Assembly: GCF_003475325.1 (NCBI RefSeq)
Contig: NZ_QRQC01000003.1
Span: 1-64,000 of the forward strand
Reading direction: 5' to 3'
Source of the DNA: Collinsella sp. AF33-16
GTDB taxonomy: Bacteria; Actinomycetota; Coriobacteriia; Coriobacteriales; Coriobacteriaceae
DNA length: 64,000 bases
The translations under genes and the position numbers were made by a program. The notes beneath the pieces are model-generated. The model did not search any database, was not told the origin of the DNA, and saw only the letters and a program-made list of their open reading frames with translations. The first letter of the stretch is position 1; the number at the start of each line of letters is the position of its first letter. This document shows positions 35,432-44,441 of the stretch, piece by piece.

Positions 35432-37507
35432 ATGAGATTCTCGATTATCAGCGAGATCCCCGGCAGGACCCGTCTTCAATTGGCGGGTCCTGTGCCAGAG
35501 AGCGATCTCGATGCACTTCTTAAGCTCAGCGGCGATATCGACGGCGTGCACAAGGTACGCGTCTATGGCCGTATTGGCCAGTTAGCGCTCGAATATGATG
35601 AGCCGTGTCGCGATGCCGTGCTGGCCGCCGTCGGTGCGCTCGACGCTCAGGCCATTGCCGACGCAAAGACGGGTTACGTGATGCAGCTTGAGCCGCGCAA
35701 GCACAAACTCGTTATGGACCTGGCGACACTTATCGGCGCCCACTACGCGCGCCGCTGGTTCTTGCCGACGCCTCTGCGTGCGGTGTTTGTCGTGGCCGGT
35801 TACATGGCATTTTTGCGCGCTGCCCTCCGTGAGCTCGCGCAGCCGCGCCTGACCGTTCCCGTGCTCGACGCTTCGGCCATCGGCATTTCGTTCGTCAAGC
35901 GTGATGTCGACACCGCGGGCCAGACAATGTTCCTGCTCAACGTGGGCGAGCTGCTCGAGGACTACACCCGCGCCATGAGCGAAAACGAGCTCATCAACTC
36001 GCTGCTCGATGTACCCGACAAGGCGCAAAAGGTCGTCGGCGATACCGAGGTAAGTGTTGCCGCCACCGAGCTTGAGCCCGGCGACTTGGTGGCCGTGCGC
36101 ACTGGCATGTCCATTTGCATCGACGGTGTCGTCGAGCAGGGGAGCGCTATGGTCAACCAGGCGACCCTGACCGGCGAGCCGCTGGCCGTTGAGCGCAGCG
36201 TGGGCGACGACGTGTTCGCCGGTACCGTCGTGGAAGACGGCAGCATCTTGGTGCGCGTGCGCGCCAACACGGCGCAGACCAAACTGCGCTCGATCGTCTC
36301 GCTCGTGCAGACGGCCGACTCGCTCAAGTCCGAGGGCCAGTCGCATATGGAGGACCTCGCCAACAAGATCGTCCCGTGGAACTTCCTGCTCGCGGGCCTG
36401 GTTGCGCTCACCACGCGCAGCCTTATCAAGACCTCGGCGGCGCTGATGGTCGACTACTCGTGCGCACTCAAGCTCACGGGTTCCGTCGCCGTCATGACCG
36501 CCATGAGCGATGCCGCCAAGATGGGCGTCATGGTCAAGGGCGCGAAGTACTTTGAGTCGTTTGCCAAGGCTGACACCATCGTGTTTGATAAGACCGGCAC
36601 GCTTACTGAGGCGCAGCCGCGCCTGGCTTGCGTGCTGACGACAGATGGCTGGAGCAAGGACGAGGTCCTGCGCCTTTCCGCTTGCTTGGAGGAGCATTTC
36701 CCGCATCCGGTGGCGCGTGCCGTGGTCAACGCCGCCCTCGAGCGCGGGCTCGAGCACCGCGAGCGCCATGCCGCGGTCGAGTACATCGTGGCGCACGGCA
36801 TCGCTTCGTCCATCGAGGGGCGTCGCGCCATTATCGGTTCGGCGCACTTTGTATTTGAGGACGAGGGTGCGCAGCTCGAGTCCGACATCAAGGAGCAAAT
36901 CGAGCTCCAGATGCAAGGCCTGTCGCCGCTGTATCTGGCGGTCGACGGCAAGGTCGTCGGCGTGCTCGGCATCGAGGATCCGCTCAAGCCCGGCGTCCGT
37001 GAGGCCATCGCCGACCTACATGCGCTGGGCGTCAAGCATGTCGTTATGCTCACGGGCGATTCGGAGCGCACGGCCGAGCGCATTGCGCGCGAGGCGGGTG
37101 TCGACGAGTTTAAGGCCGAGCTGCTGCCCGAGGACAAGTACGCCTATATGGAGCGCATTAAGAGTGAGGGGCGCCACGTTGCCATGGTGGGCGACGGCGT
37201 CAACGATTCGCCGGCACTCGGTTTGGCCGACGTGGGGCTGGCAATGGGTGGCGGAAGCGACATCGCCAAGGAGGTCGCCGATATCATCCTGACCGACACG
37301 GATCTGGCCGCGATCGTGCGTTTGCGCCGCATGAGCCAGGGCCTCATTGATCGTCTGACGAGCTCCTACTCTAAGGTGATGCTTACCAACTCGGCGCTCC
37401 TGGCGCTGGGCATTACCGGCATGATCACTCCGCAGACGTCGTCACTGCTGCACAACGGCTCGACGATTGCCTACAGTCTGAGCAACGCGAAGGCTTACCT
37501 GCGTTAG
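35432..37507 (+). CDS. Heavy-metal-transporting P-type ATPase (P1B-like)
   Basis: This 691-residue pump carries the phosphorylation motif DKTGTLTE with Asp386, a TGEP-type actuator motif (TLTGEPLAVE) and the hinge MVGDGVNDSPAL. The N-terminal 60 residues resemble a heavy-metal domain (HMA) but lack the CxxC metal site. The membrane metal motif is not CPC: Asp341-Tyr342-Ser343-Cys344 (DYSCALKL) occupies that place and the usual proline is absent, which points to an unusual ion choice, perhaps Mn2+ or Zn2+ as in CtpC-type pumps. It is in an operon with a small membrane protein. Confidence 0.9.
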   Translation: MRFSIISEIPGRTRLQLAGPVPESDLDALLKLSGDIDGVHKVRVYGRIGQLALEYDEPCRDAVLAAVGALDAQAIADAKTGYVMQLEPRKHKLVMDLATLIGAHYARRWFLPTPLRAVFVVAGYMAFLRAALRELAQPRLTVPVLDASAIGISFVKRDVDTAGQTMFLLNVGELLEDYTRAMSENELINSLLDVPDKAQKVVGDTEVSVAATELEPGDLVAVRTGMSICIDGVVEQGSAMVNQATLTGEPLAVERSVGDDVFAGTVVEDGSILVRVRANTAQTKLRSIVSLVQTADSLKSEGQSHMEDLANKIVPWNFLLAGLVALTTRSLIKTSAALMVDYSCALKLTGSVAVMTAMSDAAKMGVMVKGAKYFESFAKADTIVFDKTGTLTEAQPRLACVLTTDGWSKDEVLRLSACLEEHFPHPVARAVVNAALERGLEHRERHAAVEYIVAHGIASSIEGRRAIIGSAHFVFEDEGAQLESDIKEQIELQMQGLSPLYLAVDGKVVGVLGIEDPLKPGVREAIADLHALGVKHVVMLTGDSERTAERIAREAGVDEFKAELLPEDKYAYMERIKSEGRHVAMVGDGVNDSPALGLADVGLAMGGGSDIAKEVADIILTDTDLAAIVRLRRMSQGLIDRLTSSYSKVMLTNSALLALGITGMITPQTSSLLHNGSTIAYSLSNAKAYLR

Positions 37508-37581
37508 CAGATGTGTTCGCCCACGTTATTTGGCCTGCGCCCAGACGGCATTGGTGTCGTCCGAGCGCAGGTCTTTTGCAT

Positions 37582-37628
37582 TTGACCATGTGCTAGCTTC
37601 TTTATATAGTGGTGCTAGCATGGCTAGC
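37582..37628 (+). promoter_or_regulatory. Promoter and repeated GCTAGC operators of the toxin-antitoxin operon
   Basis: TTGACC (37582-37587), a 17-bp spacer and TATAGT (37605-37610) form a good promoter. The palindrome GCTAGC occurs three times: in the spacer (37592) and twice downstream (37614, 37623). Repeated palindromes over the promoter are typical of autoregulated TA operons. Confidence 0.72.
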
Positions 37629-37650
37629 AATTGAAGGGAGCGGGATCGAC

Positions 37651-38004
37651 GTGGGTGCTGTTAGTGGCATGGCGCAGGTGAACGTTCGCGTAGATCGCCA
37701 GGTCAAGAACCGTGCCGAGGAGGCGCTGCGGCTTTCGGGCGGGTCACTGCCCGAGCTCATCAAAAAGGTGGTGGCCAAGGTCGCGCAGGGTGGCGGGCAG
37801 TGCGAGGAAGTGCTTGCGGCCGTCGACGGCCGGCGGCAGACCGTCGCGCCCGATACACCGTTCGCCGCGTCGTGGGCAGCGGCAGACCGGCTTTATGCAG
37901 ATTTGGGCATCGCTACGTCGCCCGTATCCGACGATCGCGATTGGGACGCAATCTATTCCGACGCCATGGATGAGCATTATCGCCAAAAGGGGATGATCCT
38001 GTGA
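37651..38004 (+). CDS. RelB/DinJ-like antitoxin
   Basis: This is a protein of about 117 residues. The segment AQVNVRVDRQVKNRAEEAL is the ribbon-helix-helix start of RelB/DinJ antitoxins, which bind DNA and neutralise a toxin with the C-terminal half. The C-terminal part (DDRDWDAIYSDAMDEHY) is acidic and likely unstructured until bound. The GTG at 37651 has an AGGGAG site; the ATG at 37669 is an alternative. The stop overlaps the GTG of the PIN toxin gene by 4 bases, so the two products are made in a fixed ratio. Confidence 0.82.
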   Translation: MGAVSGMAQVNVRVDRQVKNRAEEALRLSGGSLPELIKKVVAKVAQGGGQCEEVLAAVDGRRQTVAPDTPFAASWAAADRLYADLGIATSPVSDDRDWDAIYSDAMDEHYRQKGMIL

Positions 38005-38516
38005 GTGGGGCGCCTCTCAAGATCATGGTGGACGCCAACGTATGGGTTGATTCGTTTTGCGTCGACCATGCCGAGTCGATTGCCGCGCGTGCGTTTATTG
38101 GGCAGGCGACGGAGATGGGGGCGTTGCTGTTCTTTCCGGTGCATATCGCCAAGGACGTGCTGTACGTTGTCCAGCACGAACTGAAGCGTAGCGTTCTTGC
38201 CAGCGGGGGAGCGCTCGACGAGGCATCTGCCCGTGCAATTGGCGATGCGGCGTTGGCGTTTGTTCGGAACATGACCGAAAACGCCACGGCCGTGGGTGCG
38301 GATGCGTCGGACCTTTGGCTGGCCGACAAATTCTTAGCACTCCATCGCGATTACGAGGACAACTTGGTGCTCGCCGCGTGCAAGCGCGCGCAGGTCGATT
38401 ACTTGGTGACCAACGATCGCAAGCTGCTCGAACATGCCGATCTTGCAGCAAAGACACCTTGTCAAATGATGCCGATTCTTGCCTTGGCCGAACGCGGCGG
38501 CGCGGCAATCGGTTGA
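38001..38516 (+). CDS. PIN-domain toxin (VapC-like ribonuclease)
   Basis: This is a 171-residue PIN-domain protein. The acidic metal-binding residues are seen in IMVDANVWVDSF near the start, in YEDNLVLAAC, and in YLVTNDRKLL. Such enzymes cleave RNA, often tRNA or rRNA, when not bound by antitoxin. The partner is a RelB/DinJ-like antitoxin rather than a VapB type, so the pair is a hybrid of families usually seen apart. It is translationally coupled to the antitoxin. Confidence 0.82.
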   Translation: MSGAPLKIMVDANVWVDSFCVDHAESIAARAFIGQATEMGALLFFPVHIAKDVLYVVQHELKRSVLASGGALDEASARAIGDAALAFVRNMTENATAVGADASDLWLADKFLALHRDYEDNLVLAACKRAQVDYLVTNDRKLLEHADLAAKTPCQMMPILALAERGGAAIG

Positions 38517-38574
38517 CGCGAACTGTTTGCGGGCCTCTTGGACGACGATGCGCCAAGGGGCCCGCGTCTGCTAT

Positions 38575-39009
38575 TTACAAAAGCTCGGCCTTAATGGCGG
38601 GACTTTCTGCGAGCTGCTCGGCTGCCTTTTCGTCGGAGCTGTCGAGTGCTGCCAGACTGCGGTAGACCCACTCGTTGACCTGGGTGTTCTTGACGCCTGC
38701 GGTCTGCATGAGGGCGCCTACCTCGCGGATTGCTGCGAGCAGATCGGCTTTGGGACCCGCGAGCTCGAGCTCGATACCGTGGTAGGCGGCCACGCCGCGG
38801 TTCTCACTCACGTGGTCGATAAAGCCCTCGACGGTCTCAAGCTGCTGGGCGAGAGCTGCATCATCGTCAACGTCCAGCGCGACGAGTGCGTTCGATACCG
38901 TGAGGGCGGGATGTCCGCAGGGGACAAAGCCCTCGATGACATCCATAGCTTCGGTAATGGTTGAGCCCAGGCCTGCGAGGGCATCGACGAGTTGCTGCTT
39001 GGTATCCAT
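38575..39009 (-). CDS. Conserved hypothetical protein
   Basis: This is a 144-residue acidic soluble protein, mostly helical by composition, with no signal peptide or membrane segment. I do not recognise a domain. A good AAAGGACCG site precedes the ATG at 39009. It lies convergent to the toxin gene and upstream of ssrA on the other strand. No operon partner is seen. Confidence 0.6.
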   Translation of the reverse strand: MDTKQQLVDALAGLGSTITEAMDVIEGFVPCGHPALTVSNALVALDVDDDAALAQQLETVEGFIDHVSENRGVAAYHGIELELAGPKADLLAAIREVGALMQTAGVKNTQVNEWVYRSLAALDSSDEKAAEQLAESPAIKAELL

Positions 39010-39248
39010 AACGGTCCTTTCGACGGGTCAATTTTGCTTGGCGAAAATATACGTGACGCGATCGGTAACAAAAGTGCGAAGTGCGGCGCACATTGGGGTC
39101 TTCACAGCTCGTGCATAGAACAGCTGTCCGCTTTCAGAACGTGGTAAGATAACACTCCACAAGCGGGGCTCGCCCCGTATGTTCCTTGAAAAGTCGACGG
39201 TTATCGGGTGTTTGCAGGCCCGATACCATCCAGACTTTCCCGACATTC

Positions 39249-39612
39249 GGGGGCGACTGGTTTCGACACGATAGCTCTGAGAGAGGAAGCAAGCCGAGGT
39301 CTCCTCGCCTCGTTAAACAGGGGTACCGTCAAATTGAATTGACAACAACTCTTCTTTTGAGCCTATGGCTCTCGCTGCTTAATTTATAGCGGCGCGTCAA
39401 CCCGGTGATTTCCCCGACACCGCCGCGACGTCATCTTAGGGGAATGCTCCTGCGCACGTAATCGGTATGGCGCGGGCTAAGACCGAACCGGTTAGGACGT
39501 CGCGAGCGTGTCGCTGCGCGCAAGGCGTCCGAGACTAAACCAGCGACTGAGCTTGGAGATGCCAATCAAGGGGCTTTCGTGGACCGGAGTTCGATTCTCC
39601 GCGCCTCCACCA
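39249..39612 (+). ncRNA. ssrA: Transfer-messenger RNA (tmRNA)
   Basis: The RNA begins GGGGGCGACTGG and ends GCGCCTCCACCA. The 5' GGGGGCG pairs with 3' CGCCTCC to form the acceptor stem, and GGAGTTCGATTCTCC is the T-arm. CCA is encoded (39610-39612). The tag reading frame ends GAGCCTATGGCTCTCGCTGCTTAA-like, giving ...EPMALAA with its stop at 39380-39382. Counting back, the resume codon is probably GAC at 39341, for a 13-residue tag DNNSSFEPMALAA. tmRNA rescues stalled ribosomes with SmpB. A good terminator follows. Confidence 0.95.
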
Positions 39613-39623
39613 TAAGTAACAGG

Positions 39624-39655
39624 CAGGTAGATATTCGTATCTACCTGTCTTTTTA
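39624..39655 (+). terminator. Terminator of ssrA
   Basis: A perfect 10-bp stem (39624-39633 with 39638-39647) with a TTCG loop is followed by TCTTTTT. Confidence 0.9.
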
Positions 39656-39663
39656 TTTCTAGT

Positions 39664-39917
39664 CCGTACCGCGGAGAATCGAACTCTGTGCAGGGCGCGG
39701 GCGTTAAGCAAACGCGAAGCGTTTGTAGCCCGCGGGCGAGGGCGGCGGCAGCCGGCCGAAGCCGGTGCGTATTTGCGAAGCAAATACGCGGATTCTTCGC
39801 GCAAAGCCTCAGCCCAATATAGATGCGATGTTTATCGAATTTCAGCTGGCCTCGCCCAGCATCAACGGATCCCCCGTACCGCGGAGAATCGAACTCTATG
39901 CAGGGCGCGGGCGTAAA
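39664..39917 (-). repeat. Pair of 44-bp direct repeats containing a reverse copy of the tmRNA T-arm
   Basis: Copies at 39664-39707 and 39874-39917 are nearly identical. Each contains CGCGGAGAATCGAACTC, the exact reverse complement of the tmRNA 3' T-arm region (39586-39602). The 166 bases between them hold short hairpins but no gene. They may be remnants of attachment sites left by elements that integrate at ssrA, although direct rather than inverted copies would be expected. Confidence 0.6.
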
Positions 39918-39941
39918 GAAAACGCCTCAGTGACGCAGAGT

Positions 39942-40141
39942 GGGACGCGTTTTCCCAATGACTGCCCAGGCGGAAACCGCATCCCGGAATCTAAGCTCGG
40001 AATGGGATACATTTTCCGGATGACGCCTCAAGTGGAAGCTGCGACCCGGAATCGAGCCGTAGAGTGGGACATGCTTTCCCCATGGCAACCCAGGCGGAAA
40101 GCGCATCCCGGAATCGCCCCTCAGAACGGGACGTGCTTTCC
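39942..40141 (+). repeat. Tandem array of 62-bp degenerate hairpin units
   Basis: Left arms of the form GGGAYRYGYTTTCC start at 39942, 40004, 40066 and 40128, and right arms GGAAR..GCR.CCC start at 39972, 40034 and 40096. The period is exactly 62 bp each time. Each complete unit folds into an imperfect 14-bp hairpin; the last unit lacks its right arm. The array lies between ssrA and the patatin gene. No reading frame is convincing. Confidence 0.75.
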
Positions 40142-40230
40142 GCCAGCCGCCCCCTCAACTCCAAAACCCATGCGCCCTCCATCCCAAAACTGGGTAGAAG
40201 AAAGTCAAAACGCAATCGCAGGAGGTCAAT

Positions 40231-41109
40231 ATGACTGCAGAAGATAAGGCAAAGAACGCCGGCAAGGTCGCGCTCGTCTTGGAGGGTGGCAGTTTTCGTG
40301 GGCAGTTTACCGCCGGCGTGCTCGACGTTCTCATGGAGGCCGGTGTCGAAATTCCGGCGGTATATGGCGTATCGGCCGGTGCGCTCAACGGCGTCAACTA
40401 CAAGTCACACCAGATCGGTCGCGTCAATCGCATCAACCTGACCTTCTGCAATGACAACCGCTACATGGGTGCCGCATCCTTCGCATCCACGGGCTCCATC
40501 GTGGGTTACGACTTTATCTTCAACGATATCCAGGACCGCCTGGATCCCTTTGACAACGAGGCGTTCGACGCGAGCCCCATCGAGATGTACGCCGTCGCGA
40601 CGGACATGCTGTTTGGAACCGCTGCCTACCTGCCGGTCAAAAGCGCCGTGCTCGACCTCGATGCTGTGCGCGCCTCCACCTCGCTGCCGCTGGTGACGCC
40701 GCCGGTCGAGATCGACGGGCACAAATACGTCGACGGCGGCGTGGCCGATTCGGTTCCTATCGAGCATGTGCTCGAGGAGGCGGGCTTCGACCGTGCGGTC
40801 GTCATCGTCACCCAGGACCGCTCGTACGAGAAAAAGCCCTACGAGTTTATGCCTGCCGCGCGCGCCCGCTATGCCGACTACCCCTACCTGCTCGAGGCTA
40901 TCGAGACGCGCCACGACCGCTATAACCTCCAGCGCATGCACCTGTGGAAGTATGAGCGCGAGGGCCGCGCGCTGGTCATCGCTCCGCAAAAGCCGGTCGA
41001 GGTCGGCCATGTCGAGCACGATCCGGCAAAGCTTTTGGACCTGTATATCCAGGGCCGTCAGGAGGCAAAGCGCCTGCTCGCGGAAATCCAAGAGTTCGTT
41101 GAGCGCTAG
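40231..41109 (+). CDS. Patatin-like phospholipase/acyl hydrolase
   Basis: This 292-residue enzyme has a Ser-Asp catalytic dyad. The oxyanion loop GGSFRG lies near residue 14, the nucleophile elbow GVSAGA places Ser48, and DGGVADS places Asp168. It is close to the bacterial YlbK/YjjU-like patatin group that hydrolyses phospholipids or lysophospholipids; the true substrate is unknown. A strong GGAGGT site precedes the ATG. It stands alone between the hairpin array and the rplM promoter. Confidence 0.9.
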   Translation: MTAEDKAKNAGKVALVLEGGSFRGQFTAGVLDVLMEAGVEIPAVYGVSAGALNGVNYKSHQIGRVNRINLTFCNDNRYMGAASFASTGSIVGYDFIFNDIQDRLDPFDNEAFDASPIEMYAVATDMLFGTAAYLPVKSAVLDLDAVRASTSLPLVTPPVEIDGHKYVDGGVADSVPIEHVLEEAGFDRAVVIVTQDRSYEKKPYEFMPAARARYADYPYLLEAIETRHDRYNLQRMHLWKYEREGRALVIAPQKPVEVGHVEHDPAKLLDLYIQGRQEAKRLLAEIQEFVER

Positions 41110-41209
41110 CGACGGCGAACCCTCAAAAAATGACAACAGCTAAAGAGTTGGAAAAATCACGGCTCGTGGATGACATGTGCAGAAACTCTGGTCGGAGCCA
41201 AAATACCTG

Positions 41210-41237
41210 TTGACTCGAGCGGCGAGCGGGGTAATAT
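41210..41237 (+). promoter_or_regulatory. Promoter of the rplM-rpsI operon
   Basis: TTGACT (41210-41215) and TAATAT (41232-41237) with a 16-bp gap lie 66 bases before the rplM start. The leader between them could hold an autoregulatory L13 site, but none is recognised. Confidence 0.65.
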
Positions 41238-41303
41238 GGACGGGTTACTTGCAGAGCCCCGTGAATCTCTGTAACAACACGTACTGTACATGGAGGAGTC
41301 TAA

Positions 41304-41747
41304 GTGATTTCGAAATCGACTCACTACGCCAAGCAGGGCGAGGTCCAGCGCAACTGGGTTCTCGTCGACGCCGATGGTGCTGTCCTGGGCCGTCTTGCCA
41401 CCCAGATCGCAATGATCCTGCGCGGTAAGAACAAGCCCCAGTTCACGCCCAACAGCGACTGCGGCGACTTCGTTGTCGTCATCAACGCCGATAAGGTCCA
41501 GCTTACCGGTAACAAGGCCGACACGAAGACCTATTATCGCCACAGCGGCTACAACGGTGGCCTCAAGGCTGAGAGCTTCCGCCAGGCTATGGAGAAGCAC
41601 CCGGAGAAGGTCATCGAGCGCGCCGTTCGCGGCATGCTGCCCAAGACCACCCTCGGCCGTGCCCAGATGACCAAGCTTAAGGTCTACGCTGGTGCCGAGC
41701 ATCCGCACGCTGCCCAGAACCCCACGAAGATTGAGCTGGAGGCTTAA
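41304..41747 (+). CDS. rplM: 50S ribosomal protein L13
   Basis: This 147-residue protein binds 23S rRNA early in assembly of the large subunit. The conserved [19 protein letters not shown] and the HHSGYNGG-type segment ([13 protein letters not shown]) plus [12 protein letters not shown] are typical of L13. The start is GTG at 41304 behind GGAGGAG. It is the first gene of the usual rplM-rpsI operon. Confidence 0.97.
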   Translation: MISKSTHYAKQGEVQRNWVLVDADGAVLGRLATQIAMILRGKNKPQFTPNSDCGDFVVVINADKVQLTGNKADTKTYYRHSGYNGGLKAESFRQAMEKHPEKVIERAVRGMLPKTTLGRAQMTKLKVYAGAEHPHAAQNPTKIELEA

Positions 41748-41749
41748 AG

Positions 41750-42145
<396 letters not shown>

Positions 42146-42175
42146 GGTTTTATCTCCTTACGAGATACAATGTAC

Positions 42176-42215
42176 AAGCGGGGCCTACCGACTGCTCGGT
42201 GGGTCCCGCTTTTCT
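42176..42215 (+). terminator. Terminator of rplM-rpsI
   Basis: A long GC-rich stem with arms 42176-42191 and about 42196-42211 (one mismatch) is followed by TTTTCTTTT. Confidence 0.9.
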
Positions 42216-42267
42216 TTTCGACTAGGGTGGGCGGCTTCGTTTTGCCCACTTGGGAAGGAGCGATCCT

Positions 42268-43605
42268 ATGCCCCAGAACATCTTCGGTACCGATGGCGTC
42301 CGTGGCGTCGCCAACGCCGACCTCTCGTGCGATCTCGCGTTTCGCCTAGGTCGCGCGGCGACCAAGTTTCTTGGCCCGGACATCTGCATCGGTCGCGATA
42401 CGCGTCTTTCGGGCACCATGCTCGAGAGTGCTCTGACCGCCGGTATCATGGCCGAGGGCGGCCGTCCGCACTGCTGCGGCGTTATCCCTACGCCGGCCGT
42501 GGCACTGCTCACCGTTCAAAATGAGCTCGACGGCGGCATCGTCATCTCCGCTTCGCATAATCCGCCGGAGTTCAACGGCATCAAGTTCTTTAGCCGCAAG
42601 GGCATGAAGCTTCCCGATGCTGTCGAGGAAGAGATCAGCGCCTGGGTCATGTCCGAGGAGGCCATGGCTGCCGACACGCTGCCGACCGGCGCCGGTGTGG
42701 GTCACATCATCAAGATGAAAGATGCCCGCAAGGCCTATGTCGATCATGCCATCAGCACGCTCGACGGCCTTAAGCTCGACGGCCTGGTTGTTGCCGTCGA
42801 CTGCGGCCACGGTGCTTCCTGCCAGACCACGCCCGCCGCGCTGCAGCGCCTGGGCGCCACGGTTCATGCCATCAACACCGATTACTGCGGCACCGACATT
42901 AACGTTGAGTGCGGCTCCACTCACCTTGAGCCCCTGCGCGAGCTCGTGCTGCGCACCCACGCCGATATCGGCCTGGCCCACGACGGCGACGCCGACCGCG
43001 TGCTGTTCGTCGACGGCGAGGGCAATGAGATCGACGGTGACTACATCCTGGCTATCTGCGGTTCTGACCTCGCCGCCCGCGGCAAGCTCGCCAACTCCGA
43101 GATCGTCTCGACCGTCATGTGCAACCTTGGCTTCTCCATCGCAATGAAGGAGCAGGGCTTCGAGATGGTCCAGACCGCCGTGGGCGACCGCTATGTTCTT
43201 GAGCGCATGCTCGCGGATGGCGCCGTCATCGGCGGCGAACAGTCCGGCCACATCATCTTCCTGGAGCACAACACCACCGGTGACGGTCTGGTGACGGCTC
43301 TGCAGCTGCTGGCCGTGCTCAAGCGCACCGGCCGCACCCTCACCGACCTTGCCGGCATCATGAAGAAGTACCCGCAGGTACTCGTCAACGTGCATTCCGA
43401 CAACAAGGCCGGCCTGGACGATTGCCAGCCCATTTGGGACGCCGTCGCTGCCGCCGAGAAGGAACTCAACGGTCGCGGCCGCATCTTGGTGCGCCCGAGC
43501 GGTACCGAGCCGCTGGTTCGCGTTATGGCCGAGGCGGAGACGCACGAGCTGACCCAGCGCGTCGTCGACGACATCGTCGAGGTTGTCAAGCGCGAACTTC
43601 CCTAA
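42268..43605 (+). CDS. glmM: Phosphoglucosamine mutase
   Basis: GlmM interconverts glucosamine-6-phosphate and glucosamine-1-phosphate on the way to UDP-GlcNAc and peptidoglycan. The 445-residue protein shows the phosphoserine loop ISASHNPPEFNGIK, the metal loop DGDADRVL and the C-terminal phosphate-binding RPSGTEPLVRV. The ATG at 42268 has a GGAAGGA site and yields MPQNIFGTDGVRG, a typical start. Its position after rplM-rpsI is common in actinobacteria. Confidence 0.97.
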   Translation: MPQNIFGTDGVRGVANADLSCDLAFRLGRAATKFLGPDICIGRDTRLSGTMLESALTAGIMAEGGRPHCCGVIPTPAVALLTVQNELDGGIVISASHNPPEFNGIKFFSRKGMKLPDAVEEEISAWVMSEEAMAADTLPTGAGVGHIIKMKDARKAYVDHAISTLDGLKLDGLVVAVDCGHGASCQTTPAALQRLGATVHAINTDYCGTDINVECGSTHLEPLRELVLRTHADIGLAHDGDADRVLFVDGEGNEIDGDYILAICGSDLAARGKLANSEIVSTVMCNLGFSIAMKEQGFEMVQTAVGDRYVLERMLADGAVIGGEQSGHIIFLEHNTTGDGLVTALQLLAVLKRTGRTLTDLAGIMKKYPQVLVNVHSDNKAGLDDCQPIWDAVAAAEKELNGRGRILVRPSGTEPLVRVMAEAETHELTQRVVDDIVEVVKRELP

Positions 43606-43672
43606 TGGTCAAAAACGGGTGCCAAGTGGTAAACTGTTAAGGCAATTTTGATTGGTATGTCCGAGGGGGAGC

Positions 43673-44170
43673 ATGTTCACTAAAGTCCTAAGGTCTTTTG
43701 GTATGCGTGGTCGAGTCCTTACGCTGGATGCTCCCATCTCGGGCGACGTCATTCCGTTGTCTGAGGTCAATGATCAGACATTTGCCACCGGCCTTTTGGG
43801 CCAGGGCGTGGCGATTCAGCCTACCGGCACGCGTGTGATTGCGCCGGCAGACGCCAAGGTCGAGGCCATTTTTCCCACGGGTCACGCCGTTGCGCTCAAC
43901 ACGGTCGATGGCTTAGACGTGCTCATCCATGTTGGTTTGGACACTGTTCAGCTTGAGGGCAAGCACTTTACTGTACATGCGCAAGTGGGTGACATCGTCC
44001 ATAAGGGCGATGTGCTCATCGAGTTCGATCGCGAGGCAATTGCTGCCGAGGGTTACGATGTGACGGTTCCCATCTTGGTGTGCAACTCCGTTGAGTTCTC
44101 GAGCATCAAAGGCTCCGTTGGCGAGCATGTCGAGGAGATGGACCAACTCATCGTCGCGCGCGAGCGCTAG
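43673..44170 (+). CDS. PTS glucose-type EIIA component
   Basis: This is a 165-residue protein of the EIIA-Glc/Crr family. The phosphoryl-accepting His is in VLIHVGLDTVQL, and a second conserved His lies in TGHAVAL. As a free EIIA it can phosphorylate EIIB domains of several sugar permeases and act as a regulatory protein. The nearest genes concern amino sugars (glmM before, nagB after), so a link to GlcNAc uptake is plausible but not shown. GAGGGGGA precedes the ATG at 43673. Confidence 0.88.
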   Translation: MFTKVLRSFGMRGRVLTLDAPISGDVIPLSEVNDQTFATGLLGQGVAIQPTGTRVIAPADAKVEAIFPTGHAVALNTVDGLDVLIHVGLDTVQLEGKHFTVHAQVGDIVHKGDVLIEFDREAIAAEGYDVTVPILVCNSVEFSSIKGSVGEHVEEMDQLIVARER

Positions 44171-44211
44171 CAGGGCGCTTTGCCTTTAGCCTACAATTCA
44201 AACACGTTTAT

Positions 44212-44245
44212 GGAGGGCGCCCTTGAAAGAGGGCGCCCTCCGTGG
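44212..44245 (+). terminator. Hairpin after the EIIA gene
   Basis: A perfect 11-bp stem (44212-44222 with 44231-44241) sits between the EIIA gene and nagB. The T run is absent, so it may be a leader or processing signal instead of a strict terminator. The next 200 bases up to nagB are GC-rich and contain no recognised motif. Confidence 0.5.
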
Positions 44246-44441
44246 CAAGATGGGATTTGTCCGAAGCTAAACGGCTTTGGGTCACCGTGGACGGGCAGGG
44301 GCCTCGACGCGGCTAGACACGAGACACATACATTACGCGACCTCGCCCTGGTGGCCGCACACGTTGGTTGCGGCCGACGCGGGCCGCGGGCAAGTGCTTG
44401 TAAGGGGAGCCTTGCCTCTCTTGTACGAGAAAGGACGCGTA

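Noticed and set aside
39942-40141. CRISPR array
   Set aside because: Units are degenerate hairpins without distinct spacers, and no cas gene is present.
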